In this document: positions 9,752 to 20,767 of the stretch, one piece after another
Numbering within the stretch: position 1 is the first letter of the stretch
How the letters are laid out: each line of letters opens with the position of its first letter
Source of the DNA: Elymus sibiricus
Taxonomy: Eukaryota; Streptophyta; Magnoliopsida; Poales; Poaceae
Direction: 5' to 3'
Length of the DNA stretch: 64,000 bases
Assembly: GCA_039707655.1 (NCBI GenBank)
Contig: CM077664.1
Span: forward strand, 202,796,195-202,860,194
The notes under the pieces: model-generated
Databases searched by the model: none
Told to the model about the DNA's origin: nothing
The model's input: the letters and a program-made list of their open reading frames with translations, nothing else
Made by a program: the position numbers and the translations under genes

Positions 9752-12574
9752 TCAGGCACGTGAGGCGCCGCCGTCGCCGCTCCCACCGCCGTCGCGAGGT
9801 GGCTCGCCGTTGCCGCCGCTAACTTCAGGCTCAAAGGCGTACAGCCCGACAAAGCCGGCCACGCGCTCCCTCACAGCCTCCTCGAGGGGTTCGCGGAGCT
9901 CCGCCGGGATAGGGCTCACCACCCGCCCGAAGTCGAAGCGATCATCGAGGAGGAGGAGGTTGCTGAAGAGTTGCGTCGTCGCCTGGGTCAACAGGCCGCG
10001 GCACGCTTCCTCGACGGTGGCATCCGTGTTCAGCAGCTGCTTCTTGAGGTCGTCAACCTCGGCTTGGAGCTCGTCCCGCTTGGCCGCGAGGCTCCTCTGC
10101 TCGTCGAGAGCGGCCTGGGCAGCCGCCAGCTCGCGCTCCTTCGCCAACAGGCGCTTCCGTTCTGCCTCCTGCGCAGACACAGATGCCGCGTGCTCGCCTT
10201 CCCGGGTCTTGGCGTTCGCCTCGCGGGTAGCGACCGCCTCCTGGGACCTAAGGATCTCCTCCTCGTGCTTCGGGAGCTCAGCTTCGCGGGACACAAGCCG
10301 GCCCTCGAGGGCCTCCGCGGCCTCTTCCCGCGCCTTAAGCCGGCGCTCGCGCGAGGCAGCTTGCTCCTGGAGCATCTTCTCGTAAGCGCCCACCTCCTCC
10401 TGCTGCCTCTGGGCCTCGTGGGCAGCTTCGAGGGCCTTCGCGAGGGACGCCTGAGCCTCTTTGGCGAGCTGCTCGCGCTGCGCCTGTGCCTCCTCGTCCC
10501 GCCGGCGGTCGAGCTCCGCCGCCTTACGAAGCTGACTCCACCCCTCCGCCAGCCTCCGCCGCTCCTCCGCGCTGAGCTCCGCCTCCTTCTCGAGCTCGCC
10601 TTCGAGGGCCTCCAGAGCCGCCTTGACGCCGTTGACGGCCCCGCTCCAGGGCGCGGTGCCGCTCTCCCGCAGCATCAAGGCGCGGCTCGCCCAGGCCTCC
10701 TCATCACCTGCTGGCGTCGGCAGGCGGGAGGACACAACCTCGAGCCCCTCCGGCAGCCCCACGCCATTGCCCCCGGCAGGGGTTGCGCTCGCCGTTTGGC
10801 GTGGGGGGCTCGGGATGGTCACTTCCGACGCCGGTGGCGTCGCCCTGCGCTCGGGCCCGGAGGTGGCTCCCGTGGGGGCTGCGGAGGCCTCCGCCGTGGC
10901 AGGCGTGGTGCGCTGGGGAGGGGCCGCTGCTTCGCCCTCCTTCCCTGCCGTCTCAACACCGGTGATGGGGGCCGCCTCGGGAGGTGCCCGCGCGGTCTCC
11001 TCGCCACCCCCCGGTCTCGCCGCTGGGGGCGTCGACGCGGCAGTGTTCAGAGGAGGGGGAGGCCCTTCGGCCTCAGCCCTCCTTTTCTTGGTCTTCTCCT
11101 CCTCCTCGTCGGCCGGCTTGGAGCTCCTGCACAGGCGACAACTCATCAGGACTGCAGCAGCCAGGAAGCAGGGATCGATAGGGAGGGGCGGAGGAACTTA
11201 CTCGTCCTTGGGGTAAAAGCGCATCCACTTCCGCTCCCTGATGGCGCCGCTGCTGCTGCCCCCATCACGCAGGGTGCCTGGGCGGCAGCTCCAGGGCGCG
11301 GCGCGATTCTCGTCGGGGTCGGCAGCCACGGTGGTCCCCTCCTCCCACTCCTCGAGGGGCTCGTCGCTCTCCGCGGCATCGCCTCCTCCCTCCCTCTCCG
11401 GCGCGGGCCTGGCCGGCACGACGCGAAACGCGCCCCCGTCGTCGCCCTCGTCCTCGCCTAGCCGAAGCTGACGACGCGCCGGCGGGGACGGAGGGAGTGG
11501 CGGAGACGACTCCTCGCTGCTCCCCTGCCCGGAGTCGGAGGCCTCGTGGTCGCCGGAGGAGGACCCTGTCTCCGAAGAATCCTCAAGAAGCTCCTCAGGC
11601 TCCTCAAGGTCTGTCCGAATCGGCCCCCACTAGTCGAACTGGGGCATCGCCGTGACTAGCTCAGCCTTGTTGGACCAGCGGTGCACCGGGCGCGCATCGT
11701 AAGGCACATCCTCTGCCTCCCTTGGGAATAAAACTTCCCAAGCATCGGCCACGGCTTCGGCCGAGAGGGGCTCCCGTGCCAGCCTGATCCGGTCCTCGGG
11801 TCCGGTGATGTCCCACACCGGGTGCGAGCGCTTCTGCAGGGGCGCGATGCGGCGGTGGAGGAACTCCTTGGCAATCATGCCCGCCGTAAGCCCGGCCCTG
11901 CGCAGGTCCGCCAGCCTCGTCAGGATCGGCCTCAGGGCGGCGCCGCCAAGCTTCTTGTGCTCCTAGCGGGGGACCTTCTCAGCCGGCTCGGTAGGGATCA
12001 CCAGGAGAGGACTGGTCCGCCGGGCATCAACATAAACCCAGCGTGACCCAAAGTTCTCCACCTTCTTCGAGATCTTCATGTCGATGAAGACCTTGCCCAT
12101 CTCATCGTTGATGTGGAAGGAGGCACCTCCAGAGAGGTGGTTCCCAGAAGAAAAAACCCGCAAACTATAGAAGGTCCGGAAGAGCGCCACGGACGGAATC
12201 ACTCCCAGGAAGGCCTCGCAGAGGTATGCGAAGAGAGCAAGGACAAGGATGGAGTTGGGATGAAGGTGGAGAAGGCAAATCACATAATGCTTGAGGATGG
12301 CATAGAGGAAGTCAGAGAAGGGCGACACCAGCCTAGCGAAGAGCGAGTGGAAGAAGACGAGGATTACCGTGGGGCCGAGGTCGCGCCGTGGGACCGAGCC
12401 CGGCCAGATCTCGGTGGCGCCTCCCTCAAAGTGCACCGAGGCCAATAGGGGGCGGGCCTTGGCCAGCCCGTTCGCGTTGATGGTGGCCGGCAGCAAGGAC
12501 GGACCAAGCTCCGCCGCCGGGGAGCTCTTGCTGGAGGAGGCCTCGGCGGCCGCGGGTTTCTTGCCTGGGGCCAT
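9752..12574 (-). pseudogene. R1 antisense gene: Transposase_28-like N-terminus plus coiled coil, two exons
   Basis: This is a long gene opposite to gag-pol. Exon 1 runs 12574-11202 and exon 2 runs 11126-9752. The 75-bp intron has a GTAAGT donor and a TGCAG acceptor, and the phases agree (2 into 2), giving 915 codons plus stop. Residues about 60-150 resemble the family described as putative gypsy-type transposon (Pfam Transposase_28): LVSPFSDFLYAILKHY and YLCEAFLGVIPSVALFR. The middle is acidic and low-complexity. Residues about 640-840 are a Glu/Ala/Arg-rich coiled coil. Two in-frame TAG codons (11965-11963 and 11632-11630) interrupt exon 1, so it is called broken. The gene appears again, rearranged by insertion, in element D. 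Its role in the element's life cycle is unknown. Confidence 0.7.
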
Positions 12575-12847
12575 GGCGGCGGAGAGATTGGGAGTTGGAG
12601 GAGGAGTAACAGGGAAGCTGCTCGTGCGAGACGAAGGGCAAGATGGGGACGAAGAGCAATGACGCGCCTGCGCCCCGAGCGCGCAGGCTTTATCGCCAAG
12701 ACGGCGGTTACCGAGGCGTCGTGGGGAGTGGGGGCGACCCTCCCCGTGAAAGCCGCCACACGTCGCCTCTGGGCCCAGCAGCTCAGTGGGCCCCACGGCG
12801 TTTCATCCTTACGGGCGGAACGTGCGTGCCGCGGGCCCGTGGGCTAC

Positions 12848-13735
12848 TGTCGGCCCAGTGGGAACCAGGGTACCATGCCCCGTCTGCTTCTGGCCCAGAG
12901 GGCCGCGCTAGGCGGCCGGCCCATGAGAGTGGCCCTGCCGCGGCTGCTCCGGAGGAAGCCGCCTCGCGAGGGGCGAGCCTCGCGAGGCCCCTCCCCGCCA
13001 GGCCAAGCCCTGCCGGGGCCACCAAGCACCAGGTTCCCTCGCGAGGCTCCCCTCGTGAGGCCTTCTCACAAGGCAAGTCGTACAGCGCCAGCCGCAGTCC
13101 TCCATGCCCCGCACATGGGTGACGTCCCGCTGTTAGGATAAGGACAGCGGGGCGCGACCAAGCCCAGCTTCCATTCTGGTGATAAGGGAGCAGCGGCGTT
13201 TGCCTCCCCCAAAGCAAGTCCCAAAGGCTTTCCTCTTTGGTGATAGAAGATCAGGACGGATCGGCGCGCCAGGACGGAGGTCATCGCCAAGCCCACCAGC
13301 GCGTCACAAGGAGCTACTTTAGCAGGCGGAGACCGCCTTTAGTCAGGATAAGCCTGCGCTCTTGTCCCCCTTTTGAATTGCCGCCCTGTGGCAACCCTTT
13401 CCCGCTCATATTTTCGGGGAAGAGGACCAAGGCACTACAGAAGGGGCAGGGCTGCTTCCTTGTAAGGGGATCGATTCATTCTCCCCCATACCTCGTGTAC
13501 TTGGAGCCACAAGCTCTCCTTCGCAAAGCAATCCAACACAAGAAGGAGTAGGGTATTACACCGCACGGTGGCCCGAACCTGGGTAGCTCACGCGTCCCCT
13601 TCGTGTCCGGTGAGAGCCAGTGAGTCCGGCGCGTCCCCGCCGTAGTCCTGTCGTAGGTTGCCAAGCAAAGTCCCCCAGAGTTCGAATCCTAAGTTCTTGG
13701 AGAAGTTTCTTGGACGCAGATCCTAGACTCCGACA
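12848..13735 (+). repeat. 3' LTR of R1
   Basis: It is near-identical to 4790-5650 over its whole length, with the small insertions noted there. It is followed by CAGCC, the degraded target duplication, and then by the right part of intron 1. Confidence 0.9.
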
Positions 13736-13896
13736 CAGCCATCCGGCGTAGATCGGAAAGTGAAAAAAAGCGTGTGACCACAATTTAGTTTTCAGTGAAC
13801 TGACGTGTGACCTGTCTCATACCTGAGTGTTGATCATATTTCTTCAGATCATAAATATGTGTCATTCTTAACATTGTGTGTTTTCTGCATCTTCAG

Positions 13897-16800
13897 CCAC
13901 ACCGTCTTCCTTCTCACCGGAGCTGCTCCAACAAGGGACGCATGCACCAGATGGGAGCTATACTCCCCACTCAAGAGTTCCCTGCCTCGTATGTGCCAGC
14001 CAGGCATGGACAGTGTAACACCCCCTTGTAAATGAGCTATAGTGATCACCATCTTAATGCTAAGCTACTTTGATTAGTGAGGAATGATCACAGTTGGATT
14101 CATATCTCATTTCAAATTCCATCTTTGAATTCAATTCAAAGCATAAGTGAAATTTGAAGTTGCTCAAAAATTGCTGGAAAATAGTTCATGTTGTGGCAAA
14201 TATTCCAAAACAAATTCCTGTTTAGGAAAACAACATCACCTATTTGCCAAAAGGAACTAGAGCATTTAAAACAGTGCAAAAACAACAAATTAAAAGCCAT
14301 TTCATTTATGAAAAATTCAAATGGATTCAAAAATTGCTCAAACTTTTTGTGGTAGTGCACCACAGTCCCTAGTATTTGTTTTCACCAGTTGCACATTTTT
14401 GCAAAGTCATTTTTTGGCTAAAACAAAATGCAAAAGGCTACTGGAAAAAGAAAAACAAAAAATAAAATGGGAAAAAGGGAAAACGCTACTGTGGACTGGG
14501 CCTAAGTCCACAGTGCGGCCCAGCCTGCTCCCCACCGTCTCCCTCCTCTCTCTCCTCTCGTGTGTCAACACGCCCGTGGCCGCGCCGGCGCGTTCCGGCG
14601 AAATGCCGACACCGCGGCACTACAGGAGCCGCGGAGGGGATAAGGGCGATGCCCTCGGCCTCCCCGTCGTCCCTATCCACTCGTCCTCTCCTCTCTCGCT
14701 CTCTCTCGCCCGCTTACGAGCTCGCCCGAGAGCCTCCGCCGCCGCACGCCGTCGTCCTCGCGGCCACCGTCGTCCCCGTGCCGCGCAACCATGTCCAGCC
14801 GCTCCGCCGAGCTCCGTTACGTCGTCCACGCCGTTAACGCAAGCAGAGGAGCTCCACCGCACGGATCCACACCGCCGTCTTCTTCCTCGGGTCACCGGCG
14901 AACTCCACAGAATCCGGCCGCCCTGCGCTATCGTTTACTCGCCGGGCCACCGTGTGCCTGCTCGGTGAGCTCCTCATCCTCTTCCCTCCTTCTCTTCTTT
15001 CTTTCCGCGCCCGTATCCACCACGTTTGCCATAGCCTCACCCGTCGCCGCCGACGAGCTCGCCGCCGTGGTCTTAGCCACTGTCACGCGCGGCCGAGCCT
15101 CGCATCGAGCTCCTGGAGCTCGTGCGAGTCCAACGCCACCGTTAGCTAGCTCCGCCATACCCCGCATCGCCGAAATCACCGTGGCCCGATTCCGGCCGCC
15201 GCCTCCGCCGCTCACCGTCATTGTTACAGGCCGTTTCCGGCCAAGCCACGGCCACCATTCGACGCAGTGCGGAGCGCTCGTTCGAAGGTGCCTCCCGCGC
15301 GCCAAATGGCCGCCGAACGGCGAGATCCGACGCGCGCCCGTGTGCATCCGCCGTGAAACGAGGCCGCCGGCGTTTAAACGCCGGCGCCGCCGAGCTGGCT
15401 ACCACGTGGGGCTCCCTGGGTCACTGACCAGTGGGCCCAGGGGCCCAGTTGACCACGTTGACTGGTCAACGTGCTGATGTGGCAGCACAGTACCGCTGAC
15501 AGGCGGGCCCCACCCATTTAATTAACGTTTTATAATTAAAACTTAATTAGTTAATTTAGTTAGACACTGACAGATGGGGCCCATGTGCTAATTAACTTAA
15601 TTAGTTAGATTTAATCTCTGTTTAGTCACTGTGTCAATGACAGGTGGGACCCAGCTGTCAGGTTTGACCTGGAACAGCTGGGGTTGACTTGCTGATGTCA
15701 TGCTGACATCATGCTGATGTAGTATTTTCTTTTCTGTTATTTTCGAATTAGATTTAAATTCTAGAATTTCAAAAAAAGGTTTAAATCTTTGAAAATTCAT
15801 AGAAATTTCAACCGTAGCTCAGATCGAAAAGTTTTCAACATGAAAGTTGATCAGAAAAACGAGACGAATCCGAATATGTGGTCAAAATGATTGACCATCA
15901 CTCCTATCTATCTGAACATGGAACCTTTCCCTTCGGTTCAGTATGCCAATAACTGCCTAAAAGCCGGGAAAATATCCCAGATAATTTCCCGCTTCGTCTG
16001 CAACGTGTAGCCATGCATTAGGTCACCACCAGCACTGCATTTTGCCATGCCATGCATTGTGTTGCATTTGCTTGCTTTTATTTATTGTTTCTTCCCCCTC
16101 TTCTTATCCGGTAGACCCCGAGACCGATGCAGCTCCGGAGTCCGACTACACCGTTGACGACCCCTCTTTTGCCGCAGAGCTTCCAGGCAAGCAAACCCCC
16201 TTGAACATGCCTATATCGCCTATTCTTTCTCCCTCATGCTTGCATTAGAATTGCTACAGTTATTGTTCCGAATACCTATTCTGATGCATAGCCTGTTTTT
16301 GTAAACTGCTATTGATACTTTACCTCATATCCTAAATGCTTAGTATAGATTAGTAGTGAACCATCTGTGGCCCCTCTTCCTTGTCCTAGTTGCCCCGCTT
16401 AGTTACCAGTGCCCCTATCGATGTGATCGACGGGCTGAGACCAGCACATCACCACACACACCCCCCCTAAGTTGCTCGACTCTGCAGAGCTAATATCGAG
16501 TGCCGAGGGTTATACCTCTTATCTCACTCTTGATGTTGCCTCTGTAGTACAACTAGTCGGTTGTGGGTTACCGAGGGTGATTCCTCTTTCACCACCTCCG
16601 ATGAAGCTTCTGTCGTGCAACCCCGCAAGTGTGAATACCATCGAGGGTGATTCCTCCGGGTTCACCTTGACAGGTACATCAAGTGGGAAACCAACGAGGG
16701 TGATTCCTCAGATTCCTTATTGATGTTATGGACACACGATTACTTTGATTTTACTACAGATACTTGATAAAGTCGGGTCGGCCCCGAGGGGTACCCGCGA

Positions 16801-18223
16801 GAGATGTGGAGTCAGGTTAACCATGAGGGTACCCGTGTGATGATTACGTGGCACGGCCGGGCATTCCTAGCCCTGGCCGTAAGTCCACGAGACGGGGCGA
16901 TGGGGTCACATGATCGTGGATCTCTGCTCGTTTCCGTGAGCTCCCAACACACTAATGGGTTAGGATATGTGATCTGAGTAGGCCTCTGGCCTTTTCGCAC
17001 TAACCACCACGCGGGAATAGTATGGGCACTCGGCGTCGTATGTATCAGCCGAAGTTCTTCAGACGTCAGCGATTGAGCGGCGCGCGCCGGGTTGGACTGG
17101 GAACGCCCGCGCTTGTAATAAGGGGGCTAGGTCTGCTCCCGGCCGCCCACACAACGCGCAGGAGTGCAAAGGGCGATGGGCCCATGACCCCTGAGCACTT
17201 AGGTTGTAGACCGGCGTGCTGGCCTCTCTATTGAACCTAGGTAGGGCTATGACGTGTCGATCAGCCAAGGCCGGGCATGGACCGAGGAAGTGTGTCCGGC
17301 CAGAGTTAATTGAGCGTGTTGGGTAAGTTGGTGCACCCCTGCAAGGAAGTATATCTAGTCGAATAGCCGTGTCCACAGTAACAGGATGCTCGGAAAATAT
17401 CCCGATCTTCTACAACTAGAACTGGTTACTATGTTGGCTCCGGGATCGCTTTCTCGCAGGGAGTCGAGGAAGGATCTTTGGGCAGGGCTACTTATTCTTA
17501 TTGCTACTACTTTATTTATGTACTAATCTGCACTCTTCTAATGCTGCAAGACGCTGAAGATGCTAGTCTTCGATAGGCTAGACCTTTCTTTCTATTCTGG
17601 CATTGCTGCAGTCCAGTCCACTGATACAGCCTTCTTTGATACCGATGCATATTTAGAATAGATCTGATGTAAGTCTTGCGAGTTCTTTGGATGAGTACTC
17701 ACGGTTGCTTTGCTTCCCCTTTTTCCCCCATACCCGATTGCTGCGACCAGACGACGGAGCCCCGGAGCCAGCTTCCCCAGTTGACGACTACTACTACCCC
17801 TCTGGTGGAGAGTACTACTACGTGGAGACCGCCGACGACCAGGAGCAGATAGGAGGCACCCAGACAGGAGGCCTGCGCCTTTCGATCCAGTGTCGTTGTT
17901 TTGCCCCACCTTCTTAAGGCTTATCTGTTTAACTTTTATGTCTGTACTCAGATATCTGATGCTTCCGCTGATGCTTGTATGACTCAGCCTTATGTATTCG
18001 AGCCCTCGAGGCCCCTGGTTGTAATATAAAGCTTGTGTGACTTTTATTTGTGTTTAGAGTTGTGTTGTGATATCTTCAGGTGAGTCCTTAGGCTTGATCG
18101 TGTGCATTTGCGTGTATGATTAGTGCATGATTAAGTCGGGGGCGTCACAGACAGCCACAACAACCGCAGCGCCATCGACGATTCAGCAGATGATGCTCAC
18201 TCCTATGGAGGGCCGCAAGATAG
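13897..18223 (+). pseudogene. Exon 2 of the split gene, interrupted by a solo LTR
   Basis: The acceptor TTCTGCATCTTCAG precedes the exon. The coding part is 13897-14013 and 18155-18223, with a GT donor at 18224. Taking out 14014-18154 (the LTR plus one GACAG copy) leaves 186 nt that enter and leave in phase 2 and stay open. The exon end (DDSADDAHSYGGPQDR) parallels the end of exon 1, and the two donor regions are alike (AAGATAGGT[C/T]GTAC). An old internal duplication is therefore likely. Confidence 0.65.
14014..18149 (+). mobile_element. 4.1-kb solo LTR (LARD/Sukkula-like) with perfect GACAG target duplication
   Basis: The ends are TGTAACACCC and GGGGGCGTCACA, flanked by GACAG on both sides (14009-14013 and 18150-18154). 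I see no second LTR copy, primer site or pol inside, so this is a single very long LTR left by recombination between two LTRs. Very long LTRs of this kind characterise Triticeae large retrotransposon derivatives such as Sukkula. The family name is tentative. The orientation is also tentative and is taken from the TG/CA ends only. A GC-rich stretch (14560-15480) holds long chance frames with no recognisable motif. Four copies of a GAGGGT..ATTCCTC-like motif or variants lie between about 16504 and 16712. Confidence 0.8.
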
Positions 18224-18627
18224 GTTGTACCATCATCTTACTTGTCTGCAGCATTTATGGCTTCGTTCTTCATCTAAGCATGGAAAATAGATTATCACTT
18301 GTCACTGTACATTCATGTTGATCTCTTAGTCTTACTTCAGATAAGAGACTTGTGCAGGAGTTAATGTTGTTCCATAGTTATCGTCCCTTAGCCAAAGCTA
18401 TCCCACAGGCTGGTGATTATACCCCTTCTAGTATTACCTATGCTGTTGTTCTGTAGTACTTTTGTGCGCCATTTAGTTAATCTCGAGTACAAACAATATA
18501 TATTTTGTAGCTATCATGTGTGCTCTCTCTTTAGTCTTTGAGGTATCATCCTGTTGCTGCTATTTAAGTGGACTCCTACTATTTATGTTGTCTCCTACAT
18601 GCACTCATTACATAATCTCACTACTAG

Positions 18628-18820
18628 TTGTTTTCCATGCATGTCAGATATTATTGCACATAGTGATATTGAAAATCAGAACAAATCCACTAAAATAAAC
18701 TCGCGGAGCAATGCAACGGCCAACATACTCGACCTCAATGATATTCAATATGATGGAACAGTTAAATGTAGTTCTTCAGAAGAGTTGCAAAGAGATAATG
18801 ATTCCTATTCACCACAGAAG
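18628..18820 (+). CDS. Exon 3 of the split gene
   Basis: The acceptor CTCACTACTAG gives phase 2 entry, and the exon ends at CACAGAAG before GTCTTT (phase 0). The peptide includes DIIAHSDIENQNKS and ILDLNDIQYDGTVK and has no known domain. The donor is weak (GTCTTT). Without it the frame stops 16 bases later, which would end the protein here. Confidence 0.5.
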
Positions 18821-19280
18821 GTCTTTGCTCTATCTTGACCCGTGATATGGGTAGCATCATGCATATAATGTCTTGCAATGCATCTACTCTGTTGCAATGC
18901 CATGTGCTTAGCCCGCTGATCATACATGTGAATATGTCATGCCTTCCAGTTTGTCTATACCTATTCCATTCATGATAACATCTTTTCAAATTCAAGTACT
19001 GTCATTCTACTCTACTGCAATGCCATCTGCTAAGGACATCATCCTTCTGAATATCTCATGCATTGTTGTTCGTCAGTATGTACTCCATCCGTCTACCATA
19101 CCATGGTTTTTTACGTTGAAGTGCTGTTCTACTGTTTTTTTGCAATGTGATCTTAGTTTGCCCATCAGACATGTGAATGTGCTGCCTTGCTGTTTTTCTG
19201 TACTTATTCTAGCTATCATACAGTTTTACATTCAATGACTGTTCTTTTACTCTGTTGTCCTGTCGTATCCTTAGCTTATA

Positions 19281-19336
19281 CTCCCTCTGTAAAGAAACAG
19301 TGATCTAAACACTATTATATTTCTTTACGGAGGGAG
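19281..19336. mobile_element. Stowaway-type MITE, 56 bp
   Basis: The inverted ends CTCCCTCTGTAAAGAAA and TTTCTTTACGGAGGGAG are flanked by TA on each side. This is the signature of Tc1/mariner-derived Stowaway elements (Thalos/Athos-like in Triticeae). It sits in intron 3 of the split gene. Confidence 0.9.
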
Positions 19337-19345
19337 TACATCATA

Positions 19346-19446
19346 CTCTCTCCTTCTGTATTACTTGTGGCAGAAATGCATAAAAATAGATGTACCTAGG
19401 ACTACAATACGTCTAGACACATCCATTTATTTCCGGATGGAGGGAG
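19346..19446. mobile_element. Stowaway-type MITE, about 100 bp
   Basis: The degenerate ends CTCTCTCCTTCTGTATTAC and TTATTTCCGGATGGAGGGAG are flanked by TA. The internal segment ACTACAATACGTCTAGACAC is typical of a second Stowaway group. It lies eight bases from the first MITE, in the same intron. Confidence 0.8.
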
Positions 19447-19543
19447 TACATGTCAATATGTCATGCCTTTCTATTCTTCAGTACCTATTCCATCTCTTTG
19501 CCATAGCATGTTTTATAACTGAAGCACCATTCTTCTGTACAAG

Positions 19544-19763
19544 GCATGTAAGTGGAAGAAGGCTATGTTAGAATCTGAAGGGGTACAAACAAGTTCTTTG
19601 CAAAAGATCCAAACTCCAGGAGATAGTAACCCAACTCAAGTGTTCATCGGAACTGCTCCAGCACAGAGAAACCCAAGTCCTCCAGATAATAACCAGATTC
19701 TAGTGGCCAAAGAACCAGTCAGCTCCATTTCAAGAAAAACATGTCAACTCCTTGCTAGGAAGA
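19544..19763 (+). CDS. Exon 4 of the split gene
   Basis: It enters in phase 0 after TCTGTACAAG and leaves in phase 1 at GGAAGA before GTGTGC. It is Ser/Gln/Pro-rich and hydrophilic (for example TSSLQKIQTPGDSNP and SISRKTCQLLARK). It looks disordered, with no recognised motif. Confidence 0.55.
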
Positions 19764-19855
19764 GTGTGCGTATCCTCGCATCATGAAATTTTATAGTATT
19801 CAGATCACATTTGATCTTATATATTCAACATCTGTCTTACACATCTTTGTTGTAG

Positions 19856-19914
19856 AAAATATGCTTAAAGGACAACAAACGTTCTGCAACAATGCTCTGC
19901 GTTCCAATGCTAAT
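19856..19914 (+). CDS. Exon 5 of the split gene
   Basis: A 59-nt exon with a strong acceptor (TTTGTTGTAG) and a consensus donor (GTAAGT). Phase 1 in and phase 0 out keeps an open frame. The alternative frame is also open but would not join exon 6 in phase. Confidence 0.55.
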
Positions 19915-20340
19915 GTAAGTACCTGTTGTATATCACTATAATTTTACATCAATATGTAGTTTATTAAGTACCATGGGCGTGAATCCAACCTTCACTACCC
20001 TACACCAATTATATGATCTAAATTTACTTGTAGAAAAATGTATAATTAAGGCGCTAATGTAGATTTTTGTAAGGGTAACTGCCTGGTAGTTTTGCATATT
20101 GAGCTGCATGATTGTACTATCTCATATATTGCACATTACTAAAATCTAGTGGTGTGGTCTTTTTGCCCAATCGTTCATCGTGTCAATGGTGCTTTCCTAT
20201 AAACTTACCCGGCTGATGATAGCAGTGCCATGTTGTGTTAATTCGGTGTAGGCTGGTGTGGGCTGGTTGCCCAAACGTTCATTGTGTGAATGTTACTTTC
20301 CAATTAAGTATTAACTGACCTGGCCGATGATTTGGTGCAG

Positions 20341-20416
20341 GCTGCTAAAGATAATACGACAAAGTCTCAAGACAGCAAGGCAACCCCATTGTTTCTCTCC
20401 AATAAATCTAGCAAAG
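20341..20416 (+). CDS. Exon 6 of the split gene
   Basis: A 76-nt exon between TTTGGTGCAG and GTAATA (phase 0 in, phase 1 out). It is Lys/Ser/Thr-rich (AAKDNTTKSQDSKATP). Confidence 0.55.
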
Positions 20417-20480
20417 GTAATATGGCAATAACTCTTGATTAATCTGTTCAGTTTCCCCTCTTATTTAAGTTATGATGCAG

Positions 20481-20767
20481 TGATCGAGACACTTTCCACT
20501 ATCATTGATACAAGCCTACCAAAATCCCCATATGAATCTGTTCAGTTTCCTCTGTCTCGAATCCAACGGAAAAGATGTACGTTTGTGAACCAATTACTGG
20601 CTGAAGCAATGATGGAAATTGTGGAAGAATCAGAGGTGCACATTCTTGCACAACAACAACTGATAGATGATTTCAGTGACAATATAGCAAAGAAGAAAGA
20701 ACTTGCTCACATGCTTATGGGCATCATCCGCGCTGAGGTTGCAGATTGTGAGGTCGTAGATCGTTAA
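20481..20767 (+). CDS. Exon 7 (last) of the split gene
   Basis: It enters in phase 1 after TATGATGCAG and ends at TAA. The 95-residue C-terminus is predominantly helical, with a basic patch (LSRIQRKRCTFVNQLLAEA) followed by an acidic stretch (MEIVEESE) and KKKELAHMLMGIIRAEVAD. It is the best-preserved part of the gene. No domain is assigned. Confidence 0.6.

Larger units (their letters stand above)
4790..13735 (+). mobile_element. R1: complete but internally deleted Gypsy (Tat/Retand-like) LTR retrotransposon
   Basis: Two LTRs (TGTCGGCCC..CTCCGACA) bound an 8.9-kb insertion in intron 1 of the split gene. The flanking five bases are CAACC on the left and CAGCC on the right, a target duplication with one change. 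In order it contains a primer-binding site, gag, aspartic protease, a collapsed reverse transcriptase remnant and the last residues of pol. RNase H and integrase are missing. Next comes a long two-exon gene on the opposite strand. It cannot supply its own integration machinery, so it would have depended on a relative. Antisense genes between pol and the 3' LTR are a known trait of Tat/Retand-lineage Gypsy elements. Confidence 0.85.
3919..20767 (+). pseudogene. Uncharacterised seven-exon gene, split by two retrotransposon insertions
   Basis: I do not recognise the family. The proposed exons are 3919-4340, 13897-14013 plus 18155-18223 (one exon split by an LTR), 18628-18820, 19544-19763, 19856-19914, 20341-20416 and 20481-20767. 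With the LTR and one target-duplication copy removed they total 1443 nt, or 480 codons plus a TAA stop. Every junction agrees in phase (2-2, 2-2, 0-0, 1-1, 0-0, 1-1). Intron 1 hosts retrotransposon R1. As it stands exon 2 is broken, so the gene is called disrupted. Exon 1 is Ala/Arg/Pro-rich, the middle exons Ser/Gln/Pro-rich, and the last exon is helical and acidic. No catalytic motif, signal peptide or membrane segment is evident. The gene ends 1.5 kb before a CACTA terminus in the same orientation, so it may be a CACTA-encoded accessory ORF or a captured host gene. Exon boundaries are inferred from splice dinucleotides and phase only. Confidence 0.65.

Noticed and set aside
9971..11461. 496-codon plus-strand open frame
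   Set aside because: It is the complement of R1's spliced antisense gene in GC-rich sequence. Leu/Arg-rich, no motif, and the minus-strand frames have intron phase support.
14791..15477. 228-codon frame and others in the GC-rich part of the solo LTR
   Set aside because: Pro/Arg/Ser low-complexity, no motif, and inside a solo LTR.
18224..18321. Possible extra exon after exon 2 (MMLTPMEGRKIGCTII-type frame)
   Set aside because: That frame is not the one continuing from exon 1, and the AAGATAG/GT donor with phase agreement favours ending exon 2 at 18223.
19082..19120. A third Stowaway-like end (TACTCCATCCGTC)
   Set aside because: No matching inverted end or TA flank nearby; at most a relic.
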